DNA of 25,684 nucleotides from the NCBI GenBank assembly GCA_949282835.1, contig CASDQU010000057.1:1-25684 (forward strand), given 5' to 3'. The notes beneath the pieces were generated by a model. The model worked only from the letters and a program-made list of their open reading frames with translations, had not been told where the DNA came from and made no database searches. This stretch comes from an uncultured Bacillota bacterium. GTDB lineage: Bacteria; Bacillota; Clostridia; Christensenellales; UBA1242. Of this stretch, positions 1-6,994 are shown in pieces. Numbering within the stretch: position 1 is the stretch's first letter; the number at the start of each line of letters is the position of its first letter. Both the position numbers and the translations under genes were made by a program.

Positions 1-117
1 TTTTTTTATTTCGGGATATATCGGAGCGGAGCGAAGATATAACCGCGTTGTCGGGAGTGATTCAAATTTAGCTTCCGATAGCCATTAAGAATAAAGACAT
101 ATAGTGATTTTCAAATT

Positions 118-219
118 CTAAAACAAGTCGTTATCGATACTAATTTTAACAGCAAAAAGCTGGTGGAAATTAAGTAGATTGTCTTGTTTTAAACTAGGCT
201 TCCAAGTCTAGTTTTTTTA
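118..219 (+). ncRNA. possible small structured RNA ending in a terminator
   Basis: The stretch shows nested inverted repeats: AAAACAAG (120-127) with CTTGTTTT (183-190), inside it TAATTT (141-146) with AAATTA (167-172), and CAGC (150-153) with GCTG (159-162). It is followed at once by the terminator hairpin at 191-214. This could be a small + strand RNA or the 3' untranslated end of a gene left of the window. I see no convincing -35/-10 pair in front of it and match it to no known RNA family. The neighbourhood is gene debris, so chance pairing in AT-rich sequence is a real alternative. Confidence 0.2.
191..218 (+). terminator. rho-independent terminator (+ strand)
   Basis: AAACTAGGCTT (191-201) pairs with AAGTCTAGTTT (204-214), with one G-T wobble, and is followed by T's to 218. 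The T-tract orientation indicates + strand transcription arriving from the left. On the - strand the hairpin also lies just past the stop of the ABC fragment, but no U-tract follows it in that direction. Confidence 0.6.
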
Positions 220-221
220 CA

Positions 222-665
222 TTATTCTATATTCTCAGCAAAGAACATATTTTTGAATTTAACATTGTTTTCAAAGAGTTCATCAAATGTTCCTATATCT
301 TCAATTTTGCCGTTTTCAAGGAAGAAAATCTTGTCTACATTTCTAATTGTTGACAATCTGTGTGCGACAATTACTATTGTGCTTTTACCTTTAAGAGAAT
401 CGATGCTGTGTTTGATTTCTTCTTGTGCGAAGTTATTAAGAGAACTTGTACTTTCATCAAAGATGATAATAGGTGAATTTCTTAAGAGTGCTCTTGCAAT
501 AGCAAGGCGCTGTTTTTGTCCGCCAGAAAGCTTTATTCCGCTCTCGCCAACTTTGGTGTCAATGCCTTTAGGCAGGGTATCTATAAGATCTTTAAGCGAT
601 GCTTTTAATATTGCATTGTCAAGTTCGCTATCCGAGGCATCTTTCTTGGCAAGCAGTGTGAACAG
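222..665 (-). pseudogene. ABC transporter ATPase domain, C-terminal half only
   Basis: The reading frame encodes the second half of an exporter-type ABC nucleotide-binding domain. Visible are the region around LIDTLPKGIDTKVGE, the signature LSGGQKQR, Walker B IIIFDEST, the D-loop, the H-loop AHRLST and a normal C-terminal end. The Walker A half and the whole membrane domain are missing. The frame stays open to 782, but family resemblance stops near LLAKKDAS (about 640-665). The 40 residues before that are the antisense of a + strand membrane-segment coding stretch, so they are not part of the protein. ABC exporters use ATP to drive transport; this remnant cannot bind ATP normally and is very probably a dead fragment left by a rearrangement. 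Confidence 0.75.
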
Positions 666-792
666 TGAAAGTACAGGAGATAAAACCCTACTTGCATTTG
701 ACACAGCAGTTGTTCCTATTTTAGCAATCATTATTATTGCTTCACTTGTTTTGTCTATTGTAATGCTTGTTATGCACTTCAAGAAAAACTGA
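658..792 (+). pseudogene. C-terminal membrane tail of a lost + strand protein
   Basis: Read on the + strand, this stretch gives a Gly-Asp-Lys-containing lead-in, then a run of about 24 hydrophobic residues (AVVPILAIIIIASLVLSIVM and on), then the short basic end HFKKN and a TGA stop. That is the usual look of a C-terminal membrane anchor in a Gram-positive surface or membrane protein. The upstream frame overlaps the antisense of the ABC ATPase and is not meaningful, so the junction lies around 640-665. I infer that the 3' end of a + strand gene was joined tail-on to the 3' half of a - strand ABC gene. Confidence 0.45.
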
Positions 793-800
793 TATTATAG

Positions 801-914
801 GCAAGCAGGCTGAGTGCAAGATATTCTATAGAGGAGAACTTAAACAATCAAACCTATCTTGTAAAATTTAAAAACGACAACTTCGCCTTTGTCGATAAAA
901 ATAAGGAAAAATAA
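801..914 (+). pseudogene. short C-terminal coding remnant, unidentified
   Basis: After a TAG at 798-800 a + strand frame runs to a TAA at 912-914 and reads like the end of a soluble protein (NNQTYLVKFKNDNFAFVDKN then a lysine-rich finish). There is no start codon with a ribosome binding site. The composition suits real coding sequence better than random AT-rich DNA, but the piece is too short to assign. It fits the other debris on either side. Confidence 0.25.
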
Positions 915-943
915 TTGTAAATAAAAGCTTTTTATGGTATCCT
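915..943 (+). promoter_or_regulatory. candidate sigma-A promoter for the C39-like peptidase gene
   Basis: TTGTAA (915-920), a 17-base spacer and TATCCT (938-943). The -10 is poor. The predicted transcript would start about 10 bases before the AAGGATG ribosome binding site at 951-957, a very short leader. Confidence 0.35.
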
Positions 944-960
944 ATTATTAAGGATGAAAT

Positions 961-1602
961 ATGAGCAAATATTATAAAGAATATAATTTTTTTGATATCA
1001 GCAATGAAAAGGAATACTTTTCAAACTTGACGATACTCAATCACTTTAAAACGATGCAACAAAGTTATGACAACACCTGCGCAAGTGCCTGCGTCGTAAT
1101 GCTATTAAATTATTATAATGATAACCGTTTTAGCGAGCAAGATGAGCTAAAGCTTGCAAAACTTCTTAAGACAAAACCCTTTCCTATTGGAACAGAGCTA
1201 ACAAATTTTGTTAAGTTTTTCAAGAACATTTCAAATAGTGAGTATAGTTACAGCATCATATCTTCGCTCGACTATAAAAAGGACAAAAATGGGCTATGTT
1301 TTCCTACTTTTGAGGACTTTAAAGAGTTTGTGCTTGAAAACCTCAAAAATGGCTGTCCTATCATTGTAGAAAACGTTGACTATGGCGGACACTACAAAAT
1401 CATTATAGGATATGACTGCATAAATGATAACCCCGATGAGGACATTTTAATCTTTGCCGACTCTTCCGACCTAAACGATGGCAACAAGGACGGCTACTAT
1501 ATCTATCCTGCTGACAGGTTTTATTATATGTGGTTTGATGACCATTGCTTTAAGAAAAAACACAGAAAACAGCCTTTTATAGTTGTTAAAAAGGTAAATT
1601 AG
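961..1602 (+). CDS. C39-like (papain-fold) cysteine peptidase, cytosolic
   Basis: This is an intact 213-residue protein. Its core is QQSYDNTCASACVVMLLNYY (residues 33-52), with a probable oxyanion-hole Gln33/34 and nucleophile Cys40. Later come GGHYKIIIGYD (142-152), with probable catalytic His144, and an Asp in IFADSSD (164-170). This order, Cys then His then Asp, is that of the C39 family known from bacteriocin-maturation peptidases and free-standing C39-like proteins. There is no signal peptide and no ABC portion, so it is a stand-alone domain; its substrate cannot be told. AAGGATG sits 3-9 bases before the ATG. It is the only whole gene in the debris field at 1-2043, which suggests recent gain or selective retention. 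A phage or bacteriocin link is possible but not shown. The fold call is fairly sure, the biological role is unknown. Confidence 0.65.
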   Translation: MSKYYKEYNFFDISNEKEYFSNLTILNHFKTMQQSYDNTCASACVVMLLNYYNDNRFSEQDELKLAKLLKTKPFPIGTELTNFVKFFKNISNSEYSYSIISSLDYKKDKNGLCFPTFEDFKEFVLENLKNGCPIIVENVDYGGHYKIIIGYDCINDNPDEDILIFADSSDLNDGNKDGYYIYPADRFYYMWFDDHCFKKKHRKQPFIVVKKVN

Positions 1603-1654
1603 AGCTTTAATTTTCAGCCCAAAATCAACTACCCGCCTAAATTAAACAAAAATA

Positions 1655-1683
1655 TTGAATATTACAGGTCACCATGATATAAT
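1655..1683 (+). promoter_or_regulatory. strong sigma-A promoter
   Basis: TTGAAT (1655-1660), a 17-base spacer and a perfect TATAAT (1678-1683). It is followed by AAGGAGAG (about 1689-1696) six bases before the ATG at 1702. The complete initiation signal now serves only a 19-codon stub. Confidence 0.7.
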
Positions 1684-1701
1684 GGTTTTAAGGAGAGAAA
1701 T

Positions 1702-1761
1702 ATGAATTTTATTGTGCCAGAAGAAGAGAATGTTGACTCTGTGATTCTGTTACAAAGTTGA
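1702..1761 (+). pseudogene. 5' stub of a gene, cut off after about 13-19 codons
   Basis: The ATG follows a consensus promoter and a strong ribosome binding site, but the frame reads only MNFIVPEEENVDSVILLQS and then stops. From about 1740 onward the DNA is the antisense of a GtrA-family gene, so the gene body seems to have been lost at a junction near 1738-1745. If the stub is instead a real peptide gene, the acidic 19-residue product would be unusual. I favour truncation. Confidence 0.4.
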
Positions 1762-1963
1762 TTGCCATCATAAGAACAGTTACTAGTGTGCCGTTCCAGC
1801 CTATACTCTCAAGTGCGTTTCCGCCAAAGACTGAGGCAGGCGCAAAGGCGCAGTAGAACAAAAATACAAGGGTCATCGCAAGTGGCACGTTGCTTGCCGA
1901 CTTGAAGGTGAACTTGCGGTTGAATGTAAAGTTCCAAATAACAGATAGCGCAACCAGATATAG
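1745..1963 (-). pseudogene. GtrA-family membrane protein, internal fragment
   Basis: The - strand frame from 1963 down to 1745 reads YLVALSVIWNFTFNRKFTFK, then a hydrophobic segment, then a Gly-Asn-rich loop with GWNGTLVTVLMMAINFVTE. This is the pattern of the C-terminal half of GtrA-like proteins: a conserved NRKFTFKS, a loop with a GWN motif, and a last membrane helix ending NFVTE. GtrA-like proteins are small four-helix membrane proteins that help move lipid-linked sugars for wall or surface polymer glycosylation. The N-terminal half, any start codon and the last few residues are missing, and no frame continues on either side. Its richer GC content and codon use differ from the neighbours, which suggests an origin elsewhere. 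Confidence 0.65.
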
Positions 1964-1988
1964 ATCAGGGGAAAGACCCTGATTTTTT
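1964..1988 (+). terminator. rho-independent terminator (+ strand)
   Basis: ATCAGGG (1964-1970), loop GAAAGA, CCCTGAT (1977-1983), then a T run to 1988. With the promoter at 1655-1683 it brackets a short + strand transcript of about 300 bases. Confidence 0.75.
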
Positions 1989-2043
1989 ATTTAGTCTTCG
2001 GGCTATATCGCAAATGTCAGTCACAGTGGTATTACAAACAATT

Positions 2044-2790
2044 TCAAGTTAATGAAGATTTTTCAATCAATTTGCCATCTTTTAGAGTGTAGTATTTAAA
2101 TCTTATAATCAAACATGCAACTAAGAGAATGATGTCGCTGCTAACTAGAGCGGTTTCATTACAATAAGGAGTAGGCAAAAAAGCCAAGCCAACTCTTGCA
2201 AATTTTGAAAATAGTTTATTTGCGGTGTTTTTTATAAAGGAATGATTTAACTGAATAAAAGCAGATAGATTTGCGTTTAAACAGTATATAAATGAGCTTG
2301 TTATTTGAAGAACTAAGTATATTATTCCAATCGTTAAATTGACATGATACACATTAAAAAGCGAGAAGAATAATATTATACTGATTAAATTTGCTATTAG
2401 TCCTAAAACAAATGAGCGGGCAAGTGCTTTTTTATATAGATAGTTATCTTCTGCTATTTCAATTTTAGCGACAGTTGAAATGGCACTTAATCCATCATAT
2501 TGTGCATCTGTAATAAGGGCGACAAAGTTTATTGCAATAACATATTCTTCACCATAACTAAAAGCATTCCTAAAGCCAAATAAATATATTATAAGCATGA
2601 ATAAGGCATCTAATAAAGTTGCAGATTCATATTTAAAATTTGTTAAAATATTAAAATCAAATTTAAATTTTTTAAATTGCCATATATAAAGAGACAATAT
2701 ATAGATAAATGACACTGATAGTGCAATAGAAATAATTATTGTAAGATTTGGAGTTATTAAAGCGGGCACAATAAGAGATATAAAAGCCAA
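2044..2790 (-). pseudogene. MATE-like transporter, 3' (C-terminal) part of a frameshifted gene
   Basis: This frame covers roughly the C-terminal 248 residues of a multi-spanning membrane protein with about six or seven hydrophobic segments. The stretch FGFRNAFSYGEEYVIAINF, then ITDAQYDGLSAISTVAKIEI, looks like the middle of MATE-type (Na+/H+-coupled multidrug or polysaccharide-exporter fold) proteins of Clostridia. It has no start of its own: the nearest is a TTG inside the upstream frame, with no ribosome binding site. It overlaps the 5' part at 2757-2790. Joining the two frames by one extra T in the T run at 2797-2801 gives the continuous reading YFFNLLAFISLIVPALITP and a product of about 410 residues, a normal MATE length. 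The exact family is moderately sure; that the two halves are one gene is more sure. Confidence 0.6.
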
Positions 2791-3239
2791 TAAATTAAAA
2801 AGTAAGCTGTGTAAATTGGCTGATTTTTCTTTGTTTCAAAATATAGTTTTTCCATAATAAGGGCAAACATCAACTGCAAAAATAGATTAGCAATAGCATA
2901 GAGAGCAAGTTCACGGTAAATATTAACTTCCAAATTCATAAAGGCAATATAGTCATCAACAAACAGCGCTACCAAGCCAAATATGACAAAGGAAAGAATT
3001 AGGCAGAAGACTATTGAAGAATAAACTGCATTTTCCTTCTTTTCTTTTATCTTTTTTATATTAGCGCCTGTACCAAAGGCAGATTTTAAAAATATCCAAA
3101 TAAATTGCAGTGGATATGTCAATGCAAATACATTGCTTAAATGAGGCTGATTTAATATAATAGCCAAAATCAACCAAGACAATATTGGAAAAATAGAAAT
3201 AGAAAAAAGTCCACCGGCGACATTTAAAAGTCTTTTCAT
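2757..3239 (-). pseudogene. MATE-like transporter, 5' (N-terminal) part of a frameshifted gene
   Basis: This is the N-terminal part of the same transporter, beginning MKRLLNVAGGLFSISIFPIL, with about five hydrophobic segments and a short lysine-rich loop (IKKIKEKKENAV) between helices. I place the start at 3239: AAAGGA lies nine bases upstream, while the earlier in-frame ATG at 3263 overlaps the -10 box and lacks a ribosome binding site. The frame ends early at a stop at 2757, in the middle of the fold. A single-base loss in a T run at 2797-2801 explains the break. It may be a real inactivating mutation, a phase-variable tract or a homopolymer sequencing error. It has its own promoter at 3263-3291, so it is transcribed separately from glnS. 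Confidence 0.6.
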
Positions 3240-3262
3240 TAAAATAAATCCTTTACATGACA

Positions 3263-3291
3263 AGTATAAAAATTATATAAAGAATTGTCAA
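3263..3291 (-). promoter_or_regulatory. strong sigma-A promoter for the MATE-like gene
   Basis: On the - strand: TTGACA (3291-3286), a 17-base spacer and TATACT (3268-3263). It lies directly after the U-tract of the glnS terminator and about 24 bases before the chosen start at 3239. Confidence 0.75.
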
Positions 3292-3297
3292 TAAATA

Positions 3298-3326
3298 AAA
3301 AAATCTTCATTGATTTGAAGATTTTT
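3298..3326 (-). terminator. glnS terminator (palindromic)
   Basis: AAAATCTTCA and TGAAGATTTT form a stem around a small loop. A T-tract follows on both strands, so it could work in both directions. It starts immediately after the glnS stop codon. Confidence 0.8.
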
Positions 3327-5018
3327 TTACTTTTTAAAGCCATCTTTAAGAGAAATAGTGCTATTAAATATATAATTTTCAGGTGTGCTATCTTTATCCA
3401 TGCAGTAATAGCCCTTTCTTATAAATTGGAATTTATCTTCTACTTTGGCATTTTTAAGGAAATTTTCTGCATAAGCGGTCTTTTCAATTAGAGAATTAGG
3501 CTCTAATATATCTTCTACTTTTGCGCCTTCTGATAGTGCCTTTGCAGGATTTGCAATTTCACGCTTAATAAGGTTTTTAAATTCACGAACGGTTATTTTA
3601 AAGTAATTATCATCACTTACAAAGTGTATTGTGCCTTTGCATTTAACGCCGCTTGTATCATTGCCACTTTTGGTATTTGGCAAATATTCACATTCAAGAT
3701 GGTCTATTTCGCCATTTTCATCAAAAATAACTTTATTACATTTAATGATATAAGCACCTTTTAGTCTTACAATTCCGCCTTCAACAAGACGATTGTATTT
3801 TGGTGGTGGATTAAGAGAAAAGTCTTCTTTTTCTATATAAATTATTTTTCCGAATTTTGAGATATGTTTGCCAGCATTTTCATCATTTGGATTATTTTCG
3901 ATTTCAATATCTTCACTTTTATTATCAAAATTAGTGATTACAACTTTAAGAGGGTCAAGAACCACCATAGCACGCGTAGCAATGTTATTAAGATCATTTC
4001 TAACATAATACTCAAGCGCACTATAAGGCACGGTAACCTCAAGCACATTTCCCCAGCCCACCGATTTAACAAAATCTTTAAGAGCTTTTGCGGTATAGCC
4101 TCTTCTTCGTACCCCAACAAGAGTAGGGAAGCGTGGATCATCCCATCCTTTTACGATACCGTCATTTACAAATTGTTTTAGATATCTTTTTCCAATTAAA
4201 ACATTTTCAATAGTAAGCCTTGAAAATTCTCTTTGTTTTGGTGGATATGGTCTTTTCCAGCCATTTTCAATAAACCACTCATAGAGAGGACGATGTTCAT
4301 GAAATTCCATTGAACAAAGGCTATATGTGACACCTTCAAGAGCATCTTCAAGAGGGTGAGCAAAGTCGTACATAGGGTATATGCACCACTTGTCGCCCAG
4401 GCGATAATGATGAGCTCTAAGCACTCTGTACATAACAGGGTCACGCATATTCATGTTAGGGTGAGCCATATCAATTTTAGCTCGCAGAGTTGCCTTGCCG
4501 TCTTCAAATTTGCCATCTCTCATATCTCTAAACAATCTCAGGTTTTCTTCAATCGAACGATTTCTATAAGGACTTTCAATGCCTGGTTCTGTCAAAGTGC
4601 CTCTGGTTTTTGATACCTCTTCCGCAGAAAGTTCACAGACATAAGCTTTGCCATCTAAAATCATCTGCTCAGCAATTTTATATATATCTTCAAAATACGC
4701 CTCACTAGCATAGATTAGTTTATCTGGTTTATATCCAAGCCAAGCAAGGTCTTCAAGATAGCTTTCAGCAAATTCACCCTCTTCTTTCAAAGGGTTGGTA
4801 TCGTCCATTCTAAGATAGGTTTTTCCGCCAAACTTAGCAGCAGTATCAAAGTCGATTGTCCAAGCTTTGACATGTGCAATATGCCAATAGCCACTTGGCT
4901 CTGGTGGACAACGAGTAATTACTTCTTTGTTTACTCCATTTTTTAGATCGCTTATAATTTCCTTTTCAAGATCGTTTTCTGGAATGATAGTATCTAAATC
5001 GATATTGTTAATTTTCAT
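3327..5018 (-). CDS. glnS: glutaminyl-tRNA synthetase
   Basis: This class I synthetase charges tRNA-Gln with glutamine in the cytosol. The Rossmann catalytic domain carries CPPEPSGYWHIAH (37-49, the HIGH box, here HIAH) and LRMDDTNPLKEE (69-80). YPMYDFAHPLEDALEGVTYS (214-233) and GWDDPRFPTLVGVRRRGYT (291-309) are typical of GlnRS rather than GluRS. The KMSKS loop is reduced to LIGKR (274-278). The C-terminal beta-barrel anticodon domain follows, and the length of 563 residues is normal. I chose ATG 5018 because GGAG lies seven bases before it; the upstream in-frame TTG is part of that ribosome binding site. It starts 13 bases after the sigH stop and is probably co-transcribed with rlmB and sigH. 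Many Gram-positives lack GlnRS and use GatCAB instead, so its presence here is notable. Confidence 0.93.
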   Translation of the reverse strand: MKINNIDLDTIIPENDLEKEIISDLKNGVNKEVITRCPPEPSGYWHIAHVKAWTIDFDTAAKFGGKTYLRMDDTNPLKEEGEFAESYLEDLAWLGYKPDKLIYASEAYFEDIYKIAEQMILDGKAYVCELSAEEVSKTRGTLTEPGIESPYRNRSIEENLRLFRDMRDGKFEDGKATLRAKIDMAHPNMNMRDPVMYRVLRAHHYRLGDKWCIYPMYDFAHPLEDALEGVTYSLCSMEFHEHRPLYEWFIENGWKRPYPPKQREFSRLTIENVLIGKRYLKQFVNDGIVKGWDDPRFPTLVGVRRRGYTAKALKDFVKSVGWGNVLEVTVPYSALEYYVRNDLNNIATRAMVVLDPLKVVITNFDNKSEDIEIENNPNDENAGKHISKFGKIIYIEKEDFSLNPPPKYNRLVEGGIVRLKGAYIIKCNKVIFDENGEIDHLECEYLPNTKSGNDTSGVKCKGTIHFVSDDNYFKITVREFKNLIKREIANPAKALSEGAKVEDILEPNSLIEKTAYAENFLKNAKVEDKFQFIRKGYYCMDKDSTPENYIFNSTISLKDGFKK

Positions 5019-5031
5019 ATTTTTCTCCAAG

Positions 5032-5619
5032 TTAATTTTTATTTTTTAAAAAAGACAACTTATTTTTAATTCTTGTAAGCGCATTATCAATACTTTTTTT
5101 TGATAAATTACTCATTGAAGATATTTCATTATAGTTATAACCTTTTAGGTAAAGTGATAATACTTTTAACTCAAGTGAGCTAAGATGCTCTTTAATTTTT
5201 TGTTTAATCTCATTCATTCTCTCTTTTTCAAGCAATTTGTCATCAGGAGAGGGGAGAGAAGAAGGTATATAAATTTCAAGCTCGCCATCTTCATCATCTT
5301 GAGAAGGGTCGTTAATAGAAATAGCGGTTGAGAGAATTTTGTTTTTTTCAGCGCTTGCAACTTTTATAGCACTTTGAAGTTGATGTTTTATACAAGTAGA
5401 GGCAAAAGTTTTAAAAGAGGCGTTTTTATTTTTGTCATAATGTCTGATAGCCTTATATAGCCCAATCATGCCTTCTTGCAGAATATCTTCACTATCTCCA
5501 TCGGCAAGGAAATAACTTCGTGCAATTTTACTAACCATAGGCTTGTATTTTTTAAATAACTCATTTACGCAAGCCTCATCTCCTAATTGTGCATTTAACG
5601 CAAGTTGTTCATCAGTCAT
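5032..5619 (-). CDS. sigH: SigH-type (sigma-70 family) RNA polymerase sigma factor
   Basis: This is a 195-residue sigma factor. Region 2 has LFKKYKPMVSKIARSYFL and DSEDILQEGMIGLYKAIRHY (core binding and -10 recognition). Region 4 ends in a helix-turn-helix, YNEISSMSNLSKKSIDNAL. An acidic linker separates the two, with no region 3. This matches SigH/Spo0H, which in B. subtilis drives transition-phase and early sporulation genes; the target genes here are unknown. I chose ATG 5619, preceded by AGAGGGG. That start lies inside the 3' end of rlmB (8-base overlap), which points to translational coupling. The position next to rlmB and mrnC matches the B. subtilis neighbourhood and supports the identity, although rae1, which lies between rlmB and sigH there, is missing. 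Confidence 0.85.
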   Translation of the reverse strand: MTDEQLALNAQLGDEACVNELFKKYKPMVSKIARSYFLADGDSEDILQEGMIGLYKAIRHYDKNKNASFKTFASTCIKHQLQSAIKVASAEKNKILSTAISINDPSQDDEDGELEIYIPSSLPSPDDKLLEKERMNEIKQKIKEHLSSLELKVLSLYLKGYNYNEISSMSNLSKKSIDNALTRIKNKLSFLKNKN

Positions 5620-6343
5620 GTTGCCCCTCTCTTTGTCTAAGCACCTCAAAGATTGTTATAGCGCAGGCTACTGACGCATTTAAAGAATTAACTTTACCTT
5701 TTAAAGGAAGAGCCAAAGTGCCATCACAATATTTTATCAATGAAGGCTTTATACCAAAGCCTTCAGAGCCGATAATAATGCCAATAGGGCAGTCAAGTTT
5801 CTTATTATATATATTTTCGCCCTTTGCATCAGTGGCAAAAACAAAAATATCTTTTTCTTTCAAATATGTGATAGCATCCTTTAAATTTGTCACCTTGCAA
5901 ACAAGCATGTTAGATATTGCACCAGCGCTTGTTTTAAAGACGGTTTCATTGATTTGCGCACAACGATTTTTGGTGATTACAACGCCATGTACTCCTGCAC
6001 ATTCGCAGCTTCTTATTATAGCGCCAAGGTTATGAGGGTCTTCTATTTCATCAAGTAGCACTATAAAAGGTTTTTCATGTTTACTATAAGCCAAATTTAA
6101 AATGTCATCTAATTCACAGTAAGAGAAATTAACACTTAAAGCTATAAAACCTTGATGATGAGAAGTCTTTGATTTTTTATCTAAAATATTTTTAGGCAAA
6201 AATTCCACTTTGACTTTGTTTTGATATGCCAAATCAACAATTTTATCTCTTCGATTTTTTAATGCTTGGTCGACTAGAAGTTTATTTATAGTTATGCCAG
6301 CTTGCAAAGCTTCTAAAACAGCATTTTTCCCTTCAATTAACAT
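5612..6343 (-). CDS. rlmB: 23S rRNA 2'-O-methyltransferase, SpoU/TrmH family (RlmB)
   Basis: This is a 243-residue SPOUT-fold methyltransferase that uses S-adenosylmethionine; RlmB methylates the ribose of a conserved G in 23S rRNA domain V. An N-terminal substrate-binding domain (MLIEGKNAVLEALQ, residues 1-75) precedes the knotted catalytic domain. That domain shows motif 1 DPHNLGAIIRSCECAG, motif 2 IIIGSEGFGI and motif 3 LPLKGKVNSLNASVA. The ATG is preceded by AAAGGA at nine bases. The last bases overlap the start of sigH. A consensus promoter lies directly upstream at 6362-6390. Other SpoU-family members act on tRNA, but the gene order mrnC-rlmB-sigH supports RlmB. Confidence 0.9.
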   Translation of the reverse strand: MLIEGKNAVLEALQAGITINKLLVDQALKNRRDKIVDLAYQNKVKVEFLPKNILDKKSKTSHHQGFIALSVNFSYCELDDILNLAYSKHEKPFIVLLDEIEDPHNLGAIIRSCECAGVHGVVITKNRCAQINETVFKTSAGAISNMLVCKVTNLKDAITYLKEKDIFVFATDAKGENIYNKKLDCPIGIIIGSEGFGIKPSLIKYCDGTLALPLKGKVNSLNASVACAITIFEVLRQREGQHD

Positions 6344-6361
6344 AATTTATCCTTTTTGTTT

Positions 6362-6390
6362 ATTTTATATAAATAGCCACTTTTTGTCAA
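6362..6390 (-). promoter_or_regulatory. sigma-A promoter for rlmB-sigH-glnS
   Basis: On the - strand: TTGACA (6390-6385), a 17-base spacer and TAAAAT (6367-6362). It sits in the 67-base gap between mrnC and rlmB, so the downstream three genes can be transcribed apart from mrnC. Confidence 0.7.
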
Positions 6391-6410
6391 ATTGTTTTTC
6401 TTTATCTATG

Positions 6411-6821
6411 CTAATTTTGATTAAATATTTGTATAGAAAGGTTTAAAATTTCATCAAATCTATTTTGATTGCCTTTTAAATAAAGGTAGCCAATTAAAAT
6501 TTCAAATGCAGTTGCATAACTGTAATCACTTGAGCTTGCATTTTTAGCATGATGTTTTGCTTTTACATTGCGACCTCGTCTAACGATGTCAAGTTCATCT
6601 TCATCGAGAAAAGGCATCAACTTTTTAAGCATATTAGCCTGAGTATTAGCCTTGCAAAAATATGCGGCATGATTGTGATAATTTCCCATTTTATCATTTA
6701 TTTTTTTTGCGACAAATTCTCTTACAAAAAGAGTATGCACGCCATCGCCAATAAAAGCCAGCGGCAAAAGATTGGTCTTAATTAAATTTTCTAAAAGTAT
6801 ATTATTTTCTTTAATTATCAT
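6411..6821 (-). CDS. mrnC: Mini-ribonuclease III (MrnC)
   Basis: This 136-residue protein has only the RNase III catalytic domain, with no double-stranded-RNA-binding domain, as Mini-III does. Visible motifs are LAFIGDGVHTLFVRE (residues 20-34, with the metal-binding Asp), RRGRNVKAKHHAKNA (about 81-95) and YATAFEILIGYLYL (about 101-114, with a second acidic ligand). Mini-III trims the ends of the 23S rRNA precursor and works with L3-bound pre-ribosomes in B. subtilis. AAGAAGG lies five bases before the ATG. The 173 bases upstream are extremely AT-rich; a TTGACA near 6850 has no good -10 partner, so its promoter is not clear. Its partner gene in many Bacillota, cysS, is absent here. Confidence 0.88.
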   Translation of the reverse strand: MIIKENNILLENLIKTNLLPLAFIGDGVHTLFVREFVAKKINDKMGNYHNHAAYFCKANTQANMLKKLMPFLDEDELDIVRRGRNVKAKHHAKNASSSDYSYATAFEILIGYLYLKGNQNRFDEILNLSIQIFNQN

Positions 6822-6994
6822 ATAACCTTCTTTAAAATATCAATTAAATTGTGTCAAAAATTGTCATATTTTTTATTAATTAAATATTTTTTTAATATTT
6901 TTCGAAATTTATTTTATTTTTTTAAATAATTTCATATTTTATTTTGTATATTTTTTAGTGTGTTTTTTTGAGCTTTATTTAATTTTTAAATTTA

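Noticed and set aside
30..60. T-box-like ACCGCG motif near the left edge
   Set aside because: No matching AGGGTGG, specifier stem or antiterminator context is visible.
3..71. Short + strand frame open from the left edge, ending in TAG (reads FRDISERSEDITALSGVIQI)
   Set aside because: Too short to support, no similarity I can name, and in a region of debris; it could be the end of a gene to the left.
253..650. Long + strand frame across the ABC fragment
   Set aside because: Only its last 45 or so residues look like protein; the rest is the antisense of the ATPase motifs.
6822..6994. Extremely AT-rich spacer between mrnC and ychF as an origin or attachment site
   Set aside because: No DnaA boxes, no ordered repeats and no replication genes are visible; it is simply AT-rich.
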